A stretch of 5,665 nt of DNA from Dehalococcoidales bacterium (lineage in GTDB: Bacteria; Chloroflexota; Dehalococcoidia; Dehalococcoidales; UBA5760). Positions 1 to 5,613 of this stretch are shown piece by piece. The notes beneath the pieces are model-generated. The model was not told the origin of the DNA, did no database searches, and saw nothing but the letters and a program-made list of their open reading frames with translations. Each line of letters opens with the position of its first letter. Positions within the stretch are counted from its first letter, which is position 1. The DNA lies in the NCBI GenBank assembly GCA_030640485.1, contig DAOWJG010000095.1, positions 1 to 5,665 of the forward strand, in the 5' to 3' direction. The translations under genes and the position numbers were made by a program.

Positions 1-235
1 CCCCCAGACCAACCTCAGCCGGAGACAGATAAATGGCCTCCCCACCCAACTGCCGCATCGCCAACTCAAAGCTAACCCTGGTTCTCAACGAGGGCTTCTC
101 AAACATAAGAGCCAGAGTCTTACCACTGAGTAAAGATAGCCAGCCCCCAGACTTCATATCAATAGCATCTTTAATGAGTGAGTGAATATCCTCACCACCG
201 AGGTCAGATACAGAAAGTAAGTCCTTACCCAGCAA
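1..235 (-). CDS. argF: Ornithine carbamoyltransferase, N-terminal part (cut by window edge)
   Basis: Reading the minus strand from a TTG at 235-233 gives 78 codons that run off the window. Ornithine carbamoyltransferase joins ornithine and carbamoyl phosphate to make citrulline, a cytoplasmic step of arginine synthesis. The carbamoyl-phosphate-binding loop is visible as [13 protein letters not shown] (residues about 45-57), a form of the family's S-x-R-T-R motif. It is followed by [16 protein letters not shown], which matches the ornithine enzyme better than aspartate carbamoyltransferase. The TTG start is chosen because AAAGGAGG lies 5 nt upstream and there is no ATG before residue 27 in this frame. 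The ornithine-binding C-terminal domain lies outside the window, so a paralogue acting on another amine cannot be fully excluded. The gene is transcribed divergently from trmO, and its promoter lies within the gap between them. Confidence 0.9.
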   Translation of the reverse strand, partial: MLGKDLLSVSDLGGEDIHSLIKDAIDMKSGGWLSLLSGKTLALMFEKPSLRTRVSFELAMRQLGGEAIYLSPAEVGLG

Positions 236-240
236 TGTAG

Positions 241-248
241 CCTCCTTT
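241..248 (-). promoter_or_regulatory. Ribosome binding site of argF
   Basis: The minus strand reads AAAGGAGG, an almost perfect anti-16S complement, 5 nt before the TTG. It decides the choice of this non-ATG start. Confidence 0.8.
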
Positions 249-258
249 ATATTCACCT

Positions 259-287
259 AGTATATCACGAAAAATAACTATTAAGTA
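259..287 (-). promoter_or_regulatory. Probable argF promoter (extended -10)
   Basis: On the minus strand, TATACT (264-259) is preceded by TGA, giving an extended -10 element TGATATACT. A weak -35 candidate TACTTA (287-282) lies 17 nt upstream. Transcription would start near position 252, leaving a leader of roughly 17 nt that still contains the ribosome site. A single TGAATATA half-site resembling half of an ArgR box overlaps the predicted start, but no second half is present, so arginine control is not supported. Confidence 0.55.
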
Positions 288-363
288 GCGGGAGTGAGGT
301 AGATAAGTGGTCTCAATTACTTTACTTTTAGGAAAGAAATCGCTTTAATGGTGGTGGTTGGTT

Positions 364-843
364 ATGGATGAGATATTAATGCACCCCATCGGAATAATCC
401 ACTCACCCTATCAAGAAAGTAGGAATATCCCCATCCAGGGGACCTTTAACGATAAGGTTGAAGCCTGGCTCGAATTAAAAGATGAGTATGCCAGTGGCTT
501 AAAAGACCTGGATACATTTAGCCACGCCATAATAATATATTACTTTCATCGGTCACATAGAGAAAACCTTGAAGGGAGACCATTTCTGGAAAAGAATAAA
601 CACGGCATCTTCGCCATCAGAAGCCCTCATCGTCCCAACCACATCGGGCTTTCTATTATAAAGATTAAGAGCCTAAAAGCCAATAGGGTATATTTTACCG
701 GGGTGGATGTGCTGGATGGGACACCGCTCCTGGACATAAAACCCTATGTTAAGTATTTTGACAGCCGAGAGAATGTCATTTCAGGCTGGCTGGAGAAGCA
801 CTTTAAGAACGGGAAAATCCCCGATAAAACAACCATCAAGTGA
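364..843 (+). CDS. trmO: TrmO-type tRNA (t6A37) N6-methyltransferase, single-domain form
   Basis: The product (159 aa from ATG 364) belongs to the YaeB/TsaA/TrmO family. In Escherichia coli TrmO uses S-adenosylmethionine to methylate N6-threonylcarbamoyladenosine at tRNA position 37 (m6t6A), which supports threonine decoding. Family signatures are clear: IGIIHSPY near the N terminus (9-16), FSHAIIIYYFH in the middle, RSPHRPNHIG (86-95) and DGTPLLDIKPYV (118-129). It is much shorter than the roughly 235-residue E. coli protein and lacks the C-terminal extension, as in many archaeal and bacterial short forms, so the exact substrate is inferred. A TTG at 358 and an ATG at 379 are alternative starts. 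No good Shine-Dalgarno precedes any of them, and ATG 364 is only the most conservative choice. The gene is about 43% G+C by hand count, visibly lower than the 57-68% of sampled polA stretches. It is first in a same-strand cluster. Confidence 0.88.
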   Translation: MDEILMHPIGIIHSPYQESRNIPIQGTFNDKVEAWLELKDEYASGLKDLDTFSHAIIIYYFHRSHRENLEGRPFLEKNKHGIFAIRSPHRPNHIGLSIIKIKSLKANRVYFTGVDVLDGTPLLDIKPYVKYFDSRENVISGWLEKHFKNGKIPDKTTIK

Positions 844-872
844 TTAAAGCCGTCAGAAGGATATCTCAGCCT

Positions 873-879
873 AAAGGAG
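873..879 (+). promoter_or_regulatory. Ribosome binding site of the broken small gene
   Basis: AAAGGAG lies 9 nt before GTG 889. It is the best ribosome site in the 844-1100 interval and argues that a gene was translated from here, although this frame meets TAG after nine codons. Confidence 0.5.
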
Positions 880-888
880 ATTAGAATT

Positions 889-1101
889 GTGACTGGGAAA
901 AAATTCCCCATGAGATAGCTCTAAAATTGTGTAACGAAATCCGGGCGGAAAACAAAGGAAAACGGTTTTCCACGGGGAGGCTTCAATGCCGGGGCTGCTA
1001 CAAGCGGGCTAAGGGAGACGTGGCCAAGATGTGCCTATCGAGCGAGCAAGGCTGCTCCCCAGGTGAACAAACGATGTAGGCAGCAAGAGGGAGACAGATA
1101 A
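889..1101 (+). pseudogene. Small cysteine-rich protein gene, apparently frameshifted twice
   Basis: No single frame is open across this stretch, yet a protein-like sequence emerges if one base is added near the A6 run (898-903) and one removed from the C4 run (1057-1060). The restored product would have about 70 residues. It begins at GTG 889 behind AAAGGAG and stops at TAA 1099-1101, just before the next gene's ribosome site. The middle frame (903-1058) encodes NKGKRFSTGRLQCRGC, then KGDVAKMC and a further Cys, giving C-x2-C, Cys and Cys spaced like a zinc or iron-sulphur site. After the second correction the tail reads GCSQVNKRC. From memory this resembles a small uncharacterised protein in Chloroflexi with a TGRLQCWGC...KMCF...GC..VN pattern. 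I cannot verify that match. The function is unknown. It could be real gene decay, programmed frameshifting or base-calling error. A minimal unbroken reading would be TTG 927 to TAG 1079, with a poor ribosome site. Confidence 0.55.
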
Positions 1102-1108
1102 AAGGAGG
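1101..1108 (+). promoter_or_regulatory. Ribosome binding site of the DUF4342 gene
   Basis: AAAGGAGG lies 6 nt before ATG 1115. It overlaps by one base the TAA at which the corrected small upstream gene would end, as expected for adjacent genes in one transcript. Confidence 0.8.
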
Positions 1109-1114
1109 CTAATA

Positions 1115-1384
1115 ATGACCGATAACGAAAAGGCCAAAAGCGAGAAGTTTACCGTATCCGGAGACCAGCTAGTCGCGAAAATCAAGCAGCTCATACATGA
1201 AGGTAACATCAGAAGGGTCCGTTTGATTTATAAAGAGAAAACGGTATTTGATATTCCGCTGACGATAGGAGCCCCAGCGGCGGCAGCCATAATTATGGCC
1301 GCTCCCGTCCTCGCCGCCATCGGCGCCTTTGCGGCACTGGTAACCGAATGCACTATTGAGGTGGAGAAGGTCGAAAAACCATAA
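1115..1384 (+). CDS. DUF4342 domain protein with a hydrophobic C-terminal helix
   Basis: The 89-residue product fits the DUF4342 family. Its N-terminal half contains FTVSGDQLVAKIKQLIHEG (12-30), then a basic stretch NIRRVRLIYK and the strand VFDIPLTIG (44-52). A hydrophobic, alanine-rich segment (about 53-77) follows and looks like one membrane helix. The end TECTIEVEKVEKP is short and charged. In this family the amphipathic front is often followed by such a glycine/alanine-rich helix, and some members carry an N-terminal UBA-like helix that is absent here. The biochemical role is unknown. A small single-pass or membrane-associated protein is the safest description. The ATG start is supported by a strong ribosome site. 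The gene follows the broken cysteine-rich gene by 13 nt and precedes the GIY-YIG gene by 42 nt, so it is probably co-transcribed. Confidence 0.85.
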   Translation: MTDNEKAKSEKFTVSGDQLVAKIKQLIHEGNIRRVRLIYKEKTVFDIPLTIGAPAAAAIIMAAPVLAAIGAFAALVTECTIEVEKVEKP

Positions 1385-1426
1385 CCCAAATATAGAAAGG
1401 TAACGCAATCTCAAAGAATAGCCTTA

Positions 1427-1873
1427 ATGATGAAGGGAAGCTATATCCTCCTTATCCCGCTACCTGAAGGACAGACGATTAAGGCCGGTAGCCTGCCGGA
1501 TACCTATTTCCCCAGTGGCTGTTATGCTTACGTCGGCTCGGCAATGGGCGGCTTTACATCCAGACTGAACCGCCACTTAAAACAGAACCGAAAACCCCTC
1601 TGGCACATTGATTATCTCTTACAAAAGGCGAACATTAGCGGTATCGCCTTATGCGAGACCGATGACAGGGTGGAATGCGTCATTGCTCAGGCTCTCAGCC
1701 ATCAATTTGACTGTATCCCAGGCTTCGGCTCTAGCGACTGTAAATGCCTAAGCCACCTCTTTTTCTCGGCTGATGAGAACCAAATGAAGCAAACCATTTT
1801 GGCAACCCTCAACTCATTGCCTATAAGCAAAAGAATACACCGGTTCCCTGCCGAAACAGAGGCCCAGAAATGA
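1427..1873 (+). CDS. GIY-YIG nuclease-like protein of the DUF123 group
   Basis: The product (148 aa) matches the DUF123/COG1833 branch of the GIY-YIG superfamily. The fold's first strand is GSYILLIPL (4-12), and the YIG half appears as CYAYVGSAMGG (32-42). These are followed by R46, H50 and WHIDYLL (59-65). E83 in VECVIAQAL lies where the superfamily has its metal-binding glutamate. The family's C-terminal signature GFGSSDCKC..SHLFF (99-113) is complete, including its two cysteines. GIY-YIG proteins cut DNA, but no substrate is known to me for DUF123 members, so nuclease activity is inferred. Tandem ATGs at 1427 and 1430 are both possible. The second gives MKGSYILL, the usual family start. 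There is no proper Shine-Dalgarno close by: AAAGG ends 26 nt upstream. Its stop TGA overlaps the ATG of the phosphatase gene, which ties the two genes translationally. Confidence 0.88.
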   Translation: MMKGSYILLIPLPEGQTIKAGSLPDTYFPSGCYAYVGSAMGGFTSRLNRHLKQNRKPLWHIDYLLQKANISGIALCETDDRVECVIAQALSHQFDCIPGFGSSDCKCLSHLFFSADENQMKQTILATLNSLPISKRIHRFPAETEAQK

Positions 1874-2502
1874 CAGAAATTATCCTGGTAAGACACGGCG
1901 AAACGGAATGGAACAGACAGGAAATATTTAGAGGCAGGATTGATATTGAGCTGAATAAAACTGGAGCCAAACAGACGGCGTTATTAGCCGAATACCTAAG
2001 CCGAATAGAGATAGCGGCCATCTACTCCAGCCCACTAAAGCGAGCCTTAAAGACAGCCGAAATGGTGGCTAGCTATCATAAACTTGAGGTAAGCATTGCT
2101 CCCGGACTTATAGATTTTGATTACGGGAAATGGCAGGGCCTACCCCATCAGGAAGTAAAGGATAGCTACCAAGAGCTTTATGCTGAGTGGCTTAGGAACC
2201 CTCATCGGGTAAATATGCCGGGTGGCGAAAGCCTTAGCGATGTCAGGAGGCGAGCCCTCAGTATGGTGGATAGTATAATATCCCAGTATAAGGGCACGGT
2301 AGCCCTGGTATCCCATCGCGTGGTGAACAAGGTTCTGATATGTGCACTACTGGGACTGGATAATGCCCACTTCTGGAATATAAGGCAGGACGTTGGCGCC
2401 ATCACCACCTTCACCTATGAAAACGACCGCTTCATCCTCACCAGACATAATGATACCTCTTTCCTAAAATCTATCCTAAAAGCCCGGCCCCGTGATTTTT
2501 GA
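1870..2502 (+). CDS. Histidine phosphatase family protein (phosphoglycerate mutase-like)
   Basis: The 210-residue product is a branch-1 histidine phosphatase, cytoplasmic by lack of a signal peptide. The phosphate pocket is visible: LVRHGETEWN with R8 and the phospho-accepting H9, R58 in SSPLKRALKTAE, and the second histidine H149 in VSHR. The catalytic acid position holds D82 in LIDFDYGKWQG, where many homologues have Glu. The substrate cannot be told from sequence: alpha-ribazole phosphate (CobC-like), phosphoglycerate and other sugar phosphates are all possible, and no cobalamin genes are nearby to favour CobC. GGESLSDVRRRA (118-129) is the usual conserved GES helix. The ATG overlaps the upstream TGA (ATGA) and a GAGG lies 7 nt before it, so translation is both coupled and independently primed. 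The gene ends the cluster. A promoter for the next gene follows within 110 nt. Confidence 0.9.
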   Translation: MTEIILVRHGETEWNRQEIFRGRIDIELNKTGAKQTALLAEYLSRIEIAAIYSSPLKRALKTAEMVASYHKLEVSIAPGLIDFDYGKWQGLPHQEVKDSYQELYAEWLRNPHRVNMPGGESLSDVRRRALSMVDSIISQYKGTVALVSHRVVNKVLICALLGLDNAHFWNIRQDVGAITTFTYENDRFILTRHNDTSFLKSILKARPRDF

Positions 2503-2549
2503 GCGTCTACAGTAGCACCCTCAAGTCATCAACCCGAAGTCGCTACCCT

Positions 2550-2577
2550 TTTTCATATCTAGTCAGGATGTTATAAT
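2550..2577 (+). promoter_or_regulatory. Promoter of the nitroreductase gene
   Basis: A consensus TATAAT (2572-2577) is preceded by TGT, making an extended -10 TGTTATAAT. A moderate -35 TTTTCA (2550-2555) stands 16 nt upstream. Transcription should start near 2584, giving a leader of about 28 nt with the ribosome site inside it. Confidence 0.7.
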
Positions 2578-2598
2578 AGAGACTGTTTTAATAGAGCC

Positions 2599-2604
2599 AA
2601 GGAG
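2599..2604 (+). promoter_or_regulatory. Ribosome binding site of the nitroreductase gene
   Basis: AAGGAG lies 7 nt before ATG 2612 and fixes the start. Confidence 0.75.
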
Positions 2605-2611
2605 ATAACCA

Positions 2612-3280
2612 ATGGACATTCTAGAAGCCATACGAGCCCGCAAGAGTATTCGGGGCTATAAGCCTGACCCGGTCCCCCGGGGAATCCTGAGGGAGATTAT
2701 TAATATCGCCAGCCGCGCCCCCTCTGCAATGAACACCCAGCCGTGGGAAATCACCGTGGTTACCGGGAAGGTGCTGGATAACATTAAGCAGGGTAACATT
2801 GACATGGTGAGTTCTGGAACGACACCAGAGCCGGCAGTCCGTTCCAAGCCCTTTGAGGATAAGTACCGCCAGCGTCAGGTGGAACTCGCCATTCAACTCT
2901 TCGGACTAATGGGTATAGCCAGGGAAGACAGGGTAAAGAGAGCCGAGTGGTGGCAGAAGGGCTTCCGTTTCTTCGATGCCCCGGCGGCGATTATCCTGTC
3001 GGTAGATAGGTCACTTGAGGAAGCACGTTCTCAATTTGATATCGGCACCCTGGCGCAAACTATCTGTCTTACCGCCCTAAACTACGACCTGGGCACCTGC
3101 ATTGAAGACCAGGGTGTAACGTTTCCCGAGATTGTGAGGCGGTTTGCTCATATCCCCGAGTCCCAGCGAATCGTCACCAGCATCGCCATCGGCTACCCGA
3201 ACCGGGACTTCCCGGCCAACAGGTTAGAAAGCAAGCGTGAGCCAGTGGACGAGATTGTCACCTGGTACGGTTTTGACTGA
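2612..3280 (+). CDS. Nitroreductase-family flavoprotein
   Basis: The 222-residue product carries the nitroreductase fold, which binds FMN at a dimer interface and moves hydride from NAD(P)H to nitro compounds, quinones, enones or flavin itself. The N-terminal FMN phosphate site is RKSIRGYKP (10-18), followed by SRAPSAMNTQPW (34-45), the usual second FMN contact. The C-terminal half has FDIGTLAQTICLTAL and LGTCIEDQ, then IAIGYPNRDFPANRLESKRE, which matches the family's closing strand and its last basic FMN-binding segment. An insert rich in charged residues (about 67-115) covers the active site and usually sets substrate choice, so the substrate is not predictable. I do not see BluB-specific signatures. 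It has its own promoter and ribosome site and is probably transcribed alone. No clear terminator separates it from polA, 50 nt downstream. Confidence 0.9.
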   Translation: MDILEAIRARKSIRGYKPDPVPRGILREIINIASRAPSAMNTQPWEITVVTGKVLDNIKQGNIDMVSSGTTPEPAVRSKPFEDKYRQRQVELAIQLFGLMGIAREDRVKRAEWWQKGFRFFDAPAAIILSVDRSLEEARSQFDIGTLAQTICLTALNYDLGTCIEDQGVTFPEIVRRFAHIPESQRIVTSIAIGYPNRDFPANRLESKREPVDEIVTWYGFD

Positions 3281-3315
3281 CACGGACTTAGCGCTAACCC
3301 AAATCCTCCCCATTC

Positions 3316-3324
3316 TGCTATAAT
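3316..3324 (+). promoter_or_regulatory. Extended -10 promoter of polA, probably giving a leaderless mRNA
   Basis: TGCTATAAT ends 6 nt before ATG 3331, so transcription should begin at or within a base or two of the A of the start codon. No -35 like TTGACA is found at 16-18 nt spacing, and no Shine-Dalgarno precedes the ATG. Both facts fit a leaderless transcript. A 10-bp palindrome TTAGCGCTAA (3288-3297) sits just upstream, where a -35 or operator would lie. Confidence 0.6.
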
Positions 3325-3330
3325 AAACCT

Positions 3331-5613
3331 ATGAAAGAACCACGGCTAGTTTTGTTTGACGGCAACGCCCTAGTTCACCGTGCCTTTCATGCCCTACCCC
3401 CGTTAACGGTGAGTAAGACCGGCGAAATGGTGGGTGCCGTCTATGGTTTTGCCCTGATGCTCTTAAAGGTAATCAACGAGCTAAAACCGACCCACTGCGC
3501 CATCGCCTTTGATATGAAAGCCCCCACCTTCAGGCACCAGCTCTTTGACCAGTATAAGGCACAGCGCCCCCCAACCCCGGATGGACTGGTCAGGCAGCTA
3601 GGGCGGGTAAGGGAGTTAGTTGCCGCCTTCCGCATCCCCATCTTTGAGCTTGAGGGCTTTGAGGCAGACGATGTTCTAGGTACTCTCAGCCAGCAGGCCA
3701 GCCAGCAGGGCATTGATGCCGTCATCGTGACCGGTGACGCCGATACCATGCAACTGGTATCCCCTAAGGTGAAGGTGCTTTACCCCAAGCCGCGGGGAAG
3801 CTTCAGCGATACTACCCTCTATGATGAATCTGCCGTAAGCCAGAAATATGGAGTTACGCCGGAGCACATTGCCGACCTTAAGGGACTAAAGGGTGACCCC
3901 TCAGACAATATCCCCGGCATCCCCGGTGTCGGTGAGAAAACGGCGGTCAAACTCATCCAGCAGTTTGGCACCATCGAAGAGATATATGCCCACCTGAGCG
4001 AGGTAAGCCCGCCCAAACTCCAGGCGCTCCTGCGCCAGAATGAAGCTATCGCTCACCAAAGTAAGGAGCTGGCCACCATCGTTACCGAGGTACCGCTCAC
4101 CCTTCACCTTAATGACTGCCAGACCGGCCGTTATGACCGCCAGCAGGCAACCGAGCTTTTCCGCGAGCTGGAGTTTTTCAGCCTCCTGCCGAAACTACCC
4201 GAAATACAAGCCGACGCCGGAGCGCTCGAAGCCTCTCCACAAGCCGGAATTATGCCTCAGGTTGAGCCCGCCTATCATACTATAACTACCACTCCAGCCT
4301 TTGATGGGCTTCTGAACCGCCTTAAAGACGCCAAGTCCTTTGCCTTTGACCTGGAGACAACCAGCCTGGATGCCATGTCGGCGAAGCTGGTGGGCATCTC
4401 GGTATCACTAGCTCCGGCCGAGGCTTACTACATCCCGGTAGGCCACGTCGGCTGGGGAGAGGTAGAACAGTTACCTCTGAAACAGGTCGTAAGCGGGCTT
4501 AAACCCCTACTGGAGGATGCTTCCCTCCCCAAGCTGTCCCACAACGGTAAGTACGATATGACGGTGCTGGCTGAGTATGGGGTAACAGTCAATAATCTAG
4601 CGTTTGACACCATGGTAGCGGCCTACCTCCTGGGTGAGAAATCGTTAGGTTTAAAAGCCCTCGCCTTCGGCCGGCTCGGTATTGAGATGACAACCATCAG
4701 CGCTCTTATCGGCACCGGAGCCAAGCAGCGTTCTATGTCAGAGGTGGCAATCAAGGAAGCCGCCGATTACGCCGGTGCCGACGCCGACATCACCGGGCGG
4801 CTGGCGGAACTGCTACAGCCGGAGCTTCACCAGCAGGGATTATGGCAGCTATTCTCTGAGGTTGAGATGCCGCTGGTGCCAGTACTGGTCGGTATGGAGA
4901 AAAACGGCGTCGCCCTGAATACAGGACTACTACAACAGATGGCGCACCGCCTCGGCGAACAGCTGCTCAAGCTGGAGGCAGAAGTATATAACAGCGTGGG
5001 CCACCGCTTCAATGTAAACTCCCCCCAGCAGCTAAGCTCGGTCCTGTTTGAGGAACTGAACCTACCAACAACCAGAAAAACAAAGGGTGGCTACTCCACC
5101 AGCGCTTCAGTTTTGGAGGAGCTGCGCGGCGTTCACCCGATAATAGAATTAATCCTGGATTACCGCCAGTTAGCCAAGCTCAAGTCAACCTATATTGACG
5201 CCCTACCGGCACTGGTAAACCCCAAGACAGGTCGGGTGCATACCAGCTTTAATCAGACACGGACGGCCACCGGCCGCCTTTCTTCCAGCAAGCCTAATCT
5301 ACAGAATATCCCGGTTCGAGGTGAAATGGCAAGGGAAATCAGGCAGGCATTTGTGGCGCCACCCGACTCTTTCCTTCTGGCAGGGGACTATTCACAGATT
5401 GACCTCCGCGTCCTCGCCCACCTATCCCAAGACCCGGGTCTCCTAAGCGCCTTCCGGCAGGATGAGGACATTCACGCCACCACCGCCGCCCAGCTCTTCA
5501 ACGTGGCAACCTCACAGGTCACCCCGGATATGCGTCGCCTAGCTAAGACAGTCAACTTTGGGGTTATCTATGGTATGAGTGACTACGGACTGGAGCAGGC
5601 AACAGAGCTATAG
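3331..5613 (+). CDS. polA: DNA polymerase I, interrupted by an amber codon
   Basis: DNA polymerase I fills gaps in repair and replaces Okazaki primers. Three domains appear in order. The 5' nuclease (about 1-290) has D10, EADD (111-114), TGDAD (134-138) and GDPSDNIPGIPGVGEKTA (188-205). The 3'-5' exonuclease (about 320-500) keeps its full active site: D340 and E342, N405 and D409, Y480 and D484, so proofreading is predicted. The polymerase domain shows TGRLSSSKPNLQNIP (647-661), motif A DYSQIDLR with catalytic D686, and O-helix residues R735, K739, F743 and Y747. D691 stands where E. coli has Glu710. After residue 760 the frame meets TAG (5611-5613), whereas family members run to roughly 850-930 residues. 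The same frame continues with family-like sequence. Stopping here removes the motif C acidic pair, leaving both nucleases but a dead polymerase. ATG 3331 is preceded by a promoter, not a ribosome site. Confidence 0.92.
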   Translation: MKEPRLVLFDGNALVHRAFHALPPLTVSKTGEMVGAVYGFALMLLKVINELKPTHCAIAFDMKAPTFRHQLFDQYKAQRPPTPDGLVRQLGRVRELVAAFRIPIFELEGFEADDVLGTLSQQASQQGIDAVIVTGDADTMQLVSPKVKVLYPKPRGSFSDTTLYDESAVSQKYGVTPEHIADLKGLKGDPSDNIPGIPGVGEKTAVKLIQQFGTIEEIYAHLSEVSPPKLQALLRQNEAIAHQSKELATIVTEVPLTLHLNDCQTGRYDRQQATELFRELEFFSLLPKLPEIQADAGALEASPQAGIMPQVEPAYHTITTTPAFDGLLNRLKDAKSFAFDLETTSLDAMSAKLVGISVSLAPAEAYYIPVGHVGWGEVEQLPLKQVVSGLKPLLEDASLPKLSHNGKYDMTVLAEYGVTVNNLAFDTMVAAYLLGEKSLGLKALAFGRLGIEMTTISALIGTGAKQRSMSEVAIKEAADYAGADADITGRLAELLQPELHQQGLWQLFSEVEMPLVPVLVGMEKNGVALNTGLLQQMAHRLGEQLLKLEAEVYNSVGHRFNVNSPQQLSSVLFEELNLPTTRKTKGGYSTSASVLEELRGVHPIIELILDYRQLAKLKSTYIDALPALVNPKTGRVHTSFNQTRTATGRLSSSKPNLQNIPVRGEMAREIRQAFVAPPDSFLLAGDYSQIDLRVLAHLSQDPGLLSAFRQDEDIHATTAAQLFNVATSQVTPDMRRLAKTVNFGVIYGMSDYGLEQATEL

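Noticed and set aside
20..32. 13-nt sequence GGAGACAGATAAA repeated at 1090-1102
   Set aside because: One copy lies inside argF coding and the other before a ribosome site. A single shared 13-mer is near chance expectation for a window this size.
248..255. ArgR-box-like half-site TGAATATA in front of argF
   Set aside because: Only one half of the palindromic operator is present, so chance is the simplest explanation.
1009..1209. Minus-strand open frame opposite the cysteine-rich and DUF4342 genes
   Set aside because: No ribosome site and no recognisable domain; it overlaps better-supported plus-strand coding. Treated as a shadow frame, as are the other antisense frames in the window.
2512..2553. 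Possible rho-independent terminator after the histidine phosphatase gene (GTAGC ... GCTAC then T5)
   Set aside because: The stem is only 5 bp with a loop of about 25 nt, and the T run overlaps the -35 of the next promoter. It is too weak to call.
3689..3711. Tandem AGCCAGCAGG copies in polA
   Set aside because: Encodes a local SQQ-A-SQQ-G repeat in a helix of the 5' nuclease domain; an ordinary small in-frame duplication or codon coincidence.
4040..4285. Plus-strand open frame within polA in another frame
   Set aside because: Fully inside conserved Pol I coding, no ribosome site, no family resemblance.
5313..5321. T-loop-like GGTTCGAGG suggesting a tRNA
   Set aside because: Lies within conserved polA coding (NIPVRGEM) and no acceptor or anticodon stems can be formed around it.
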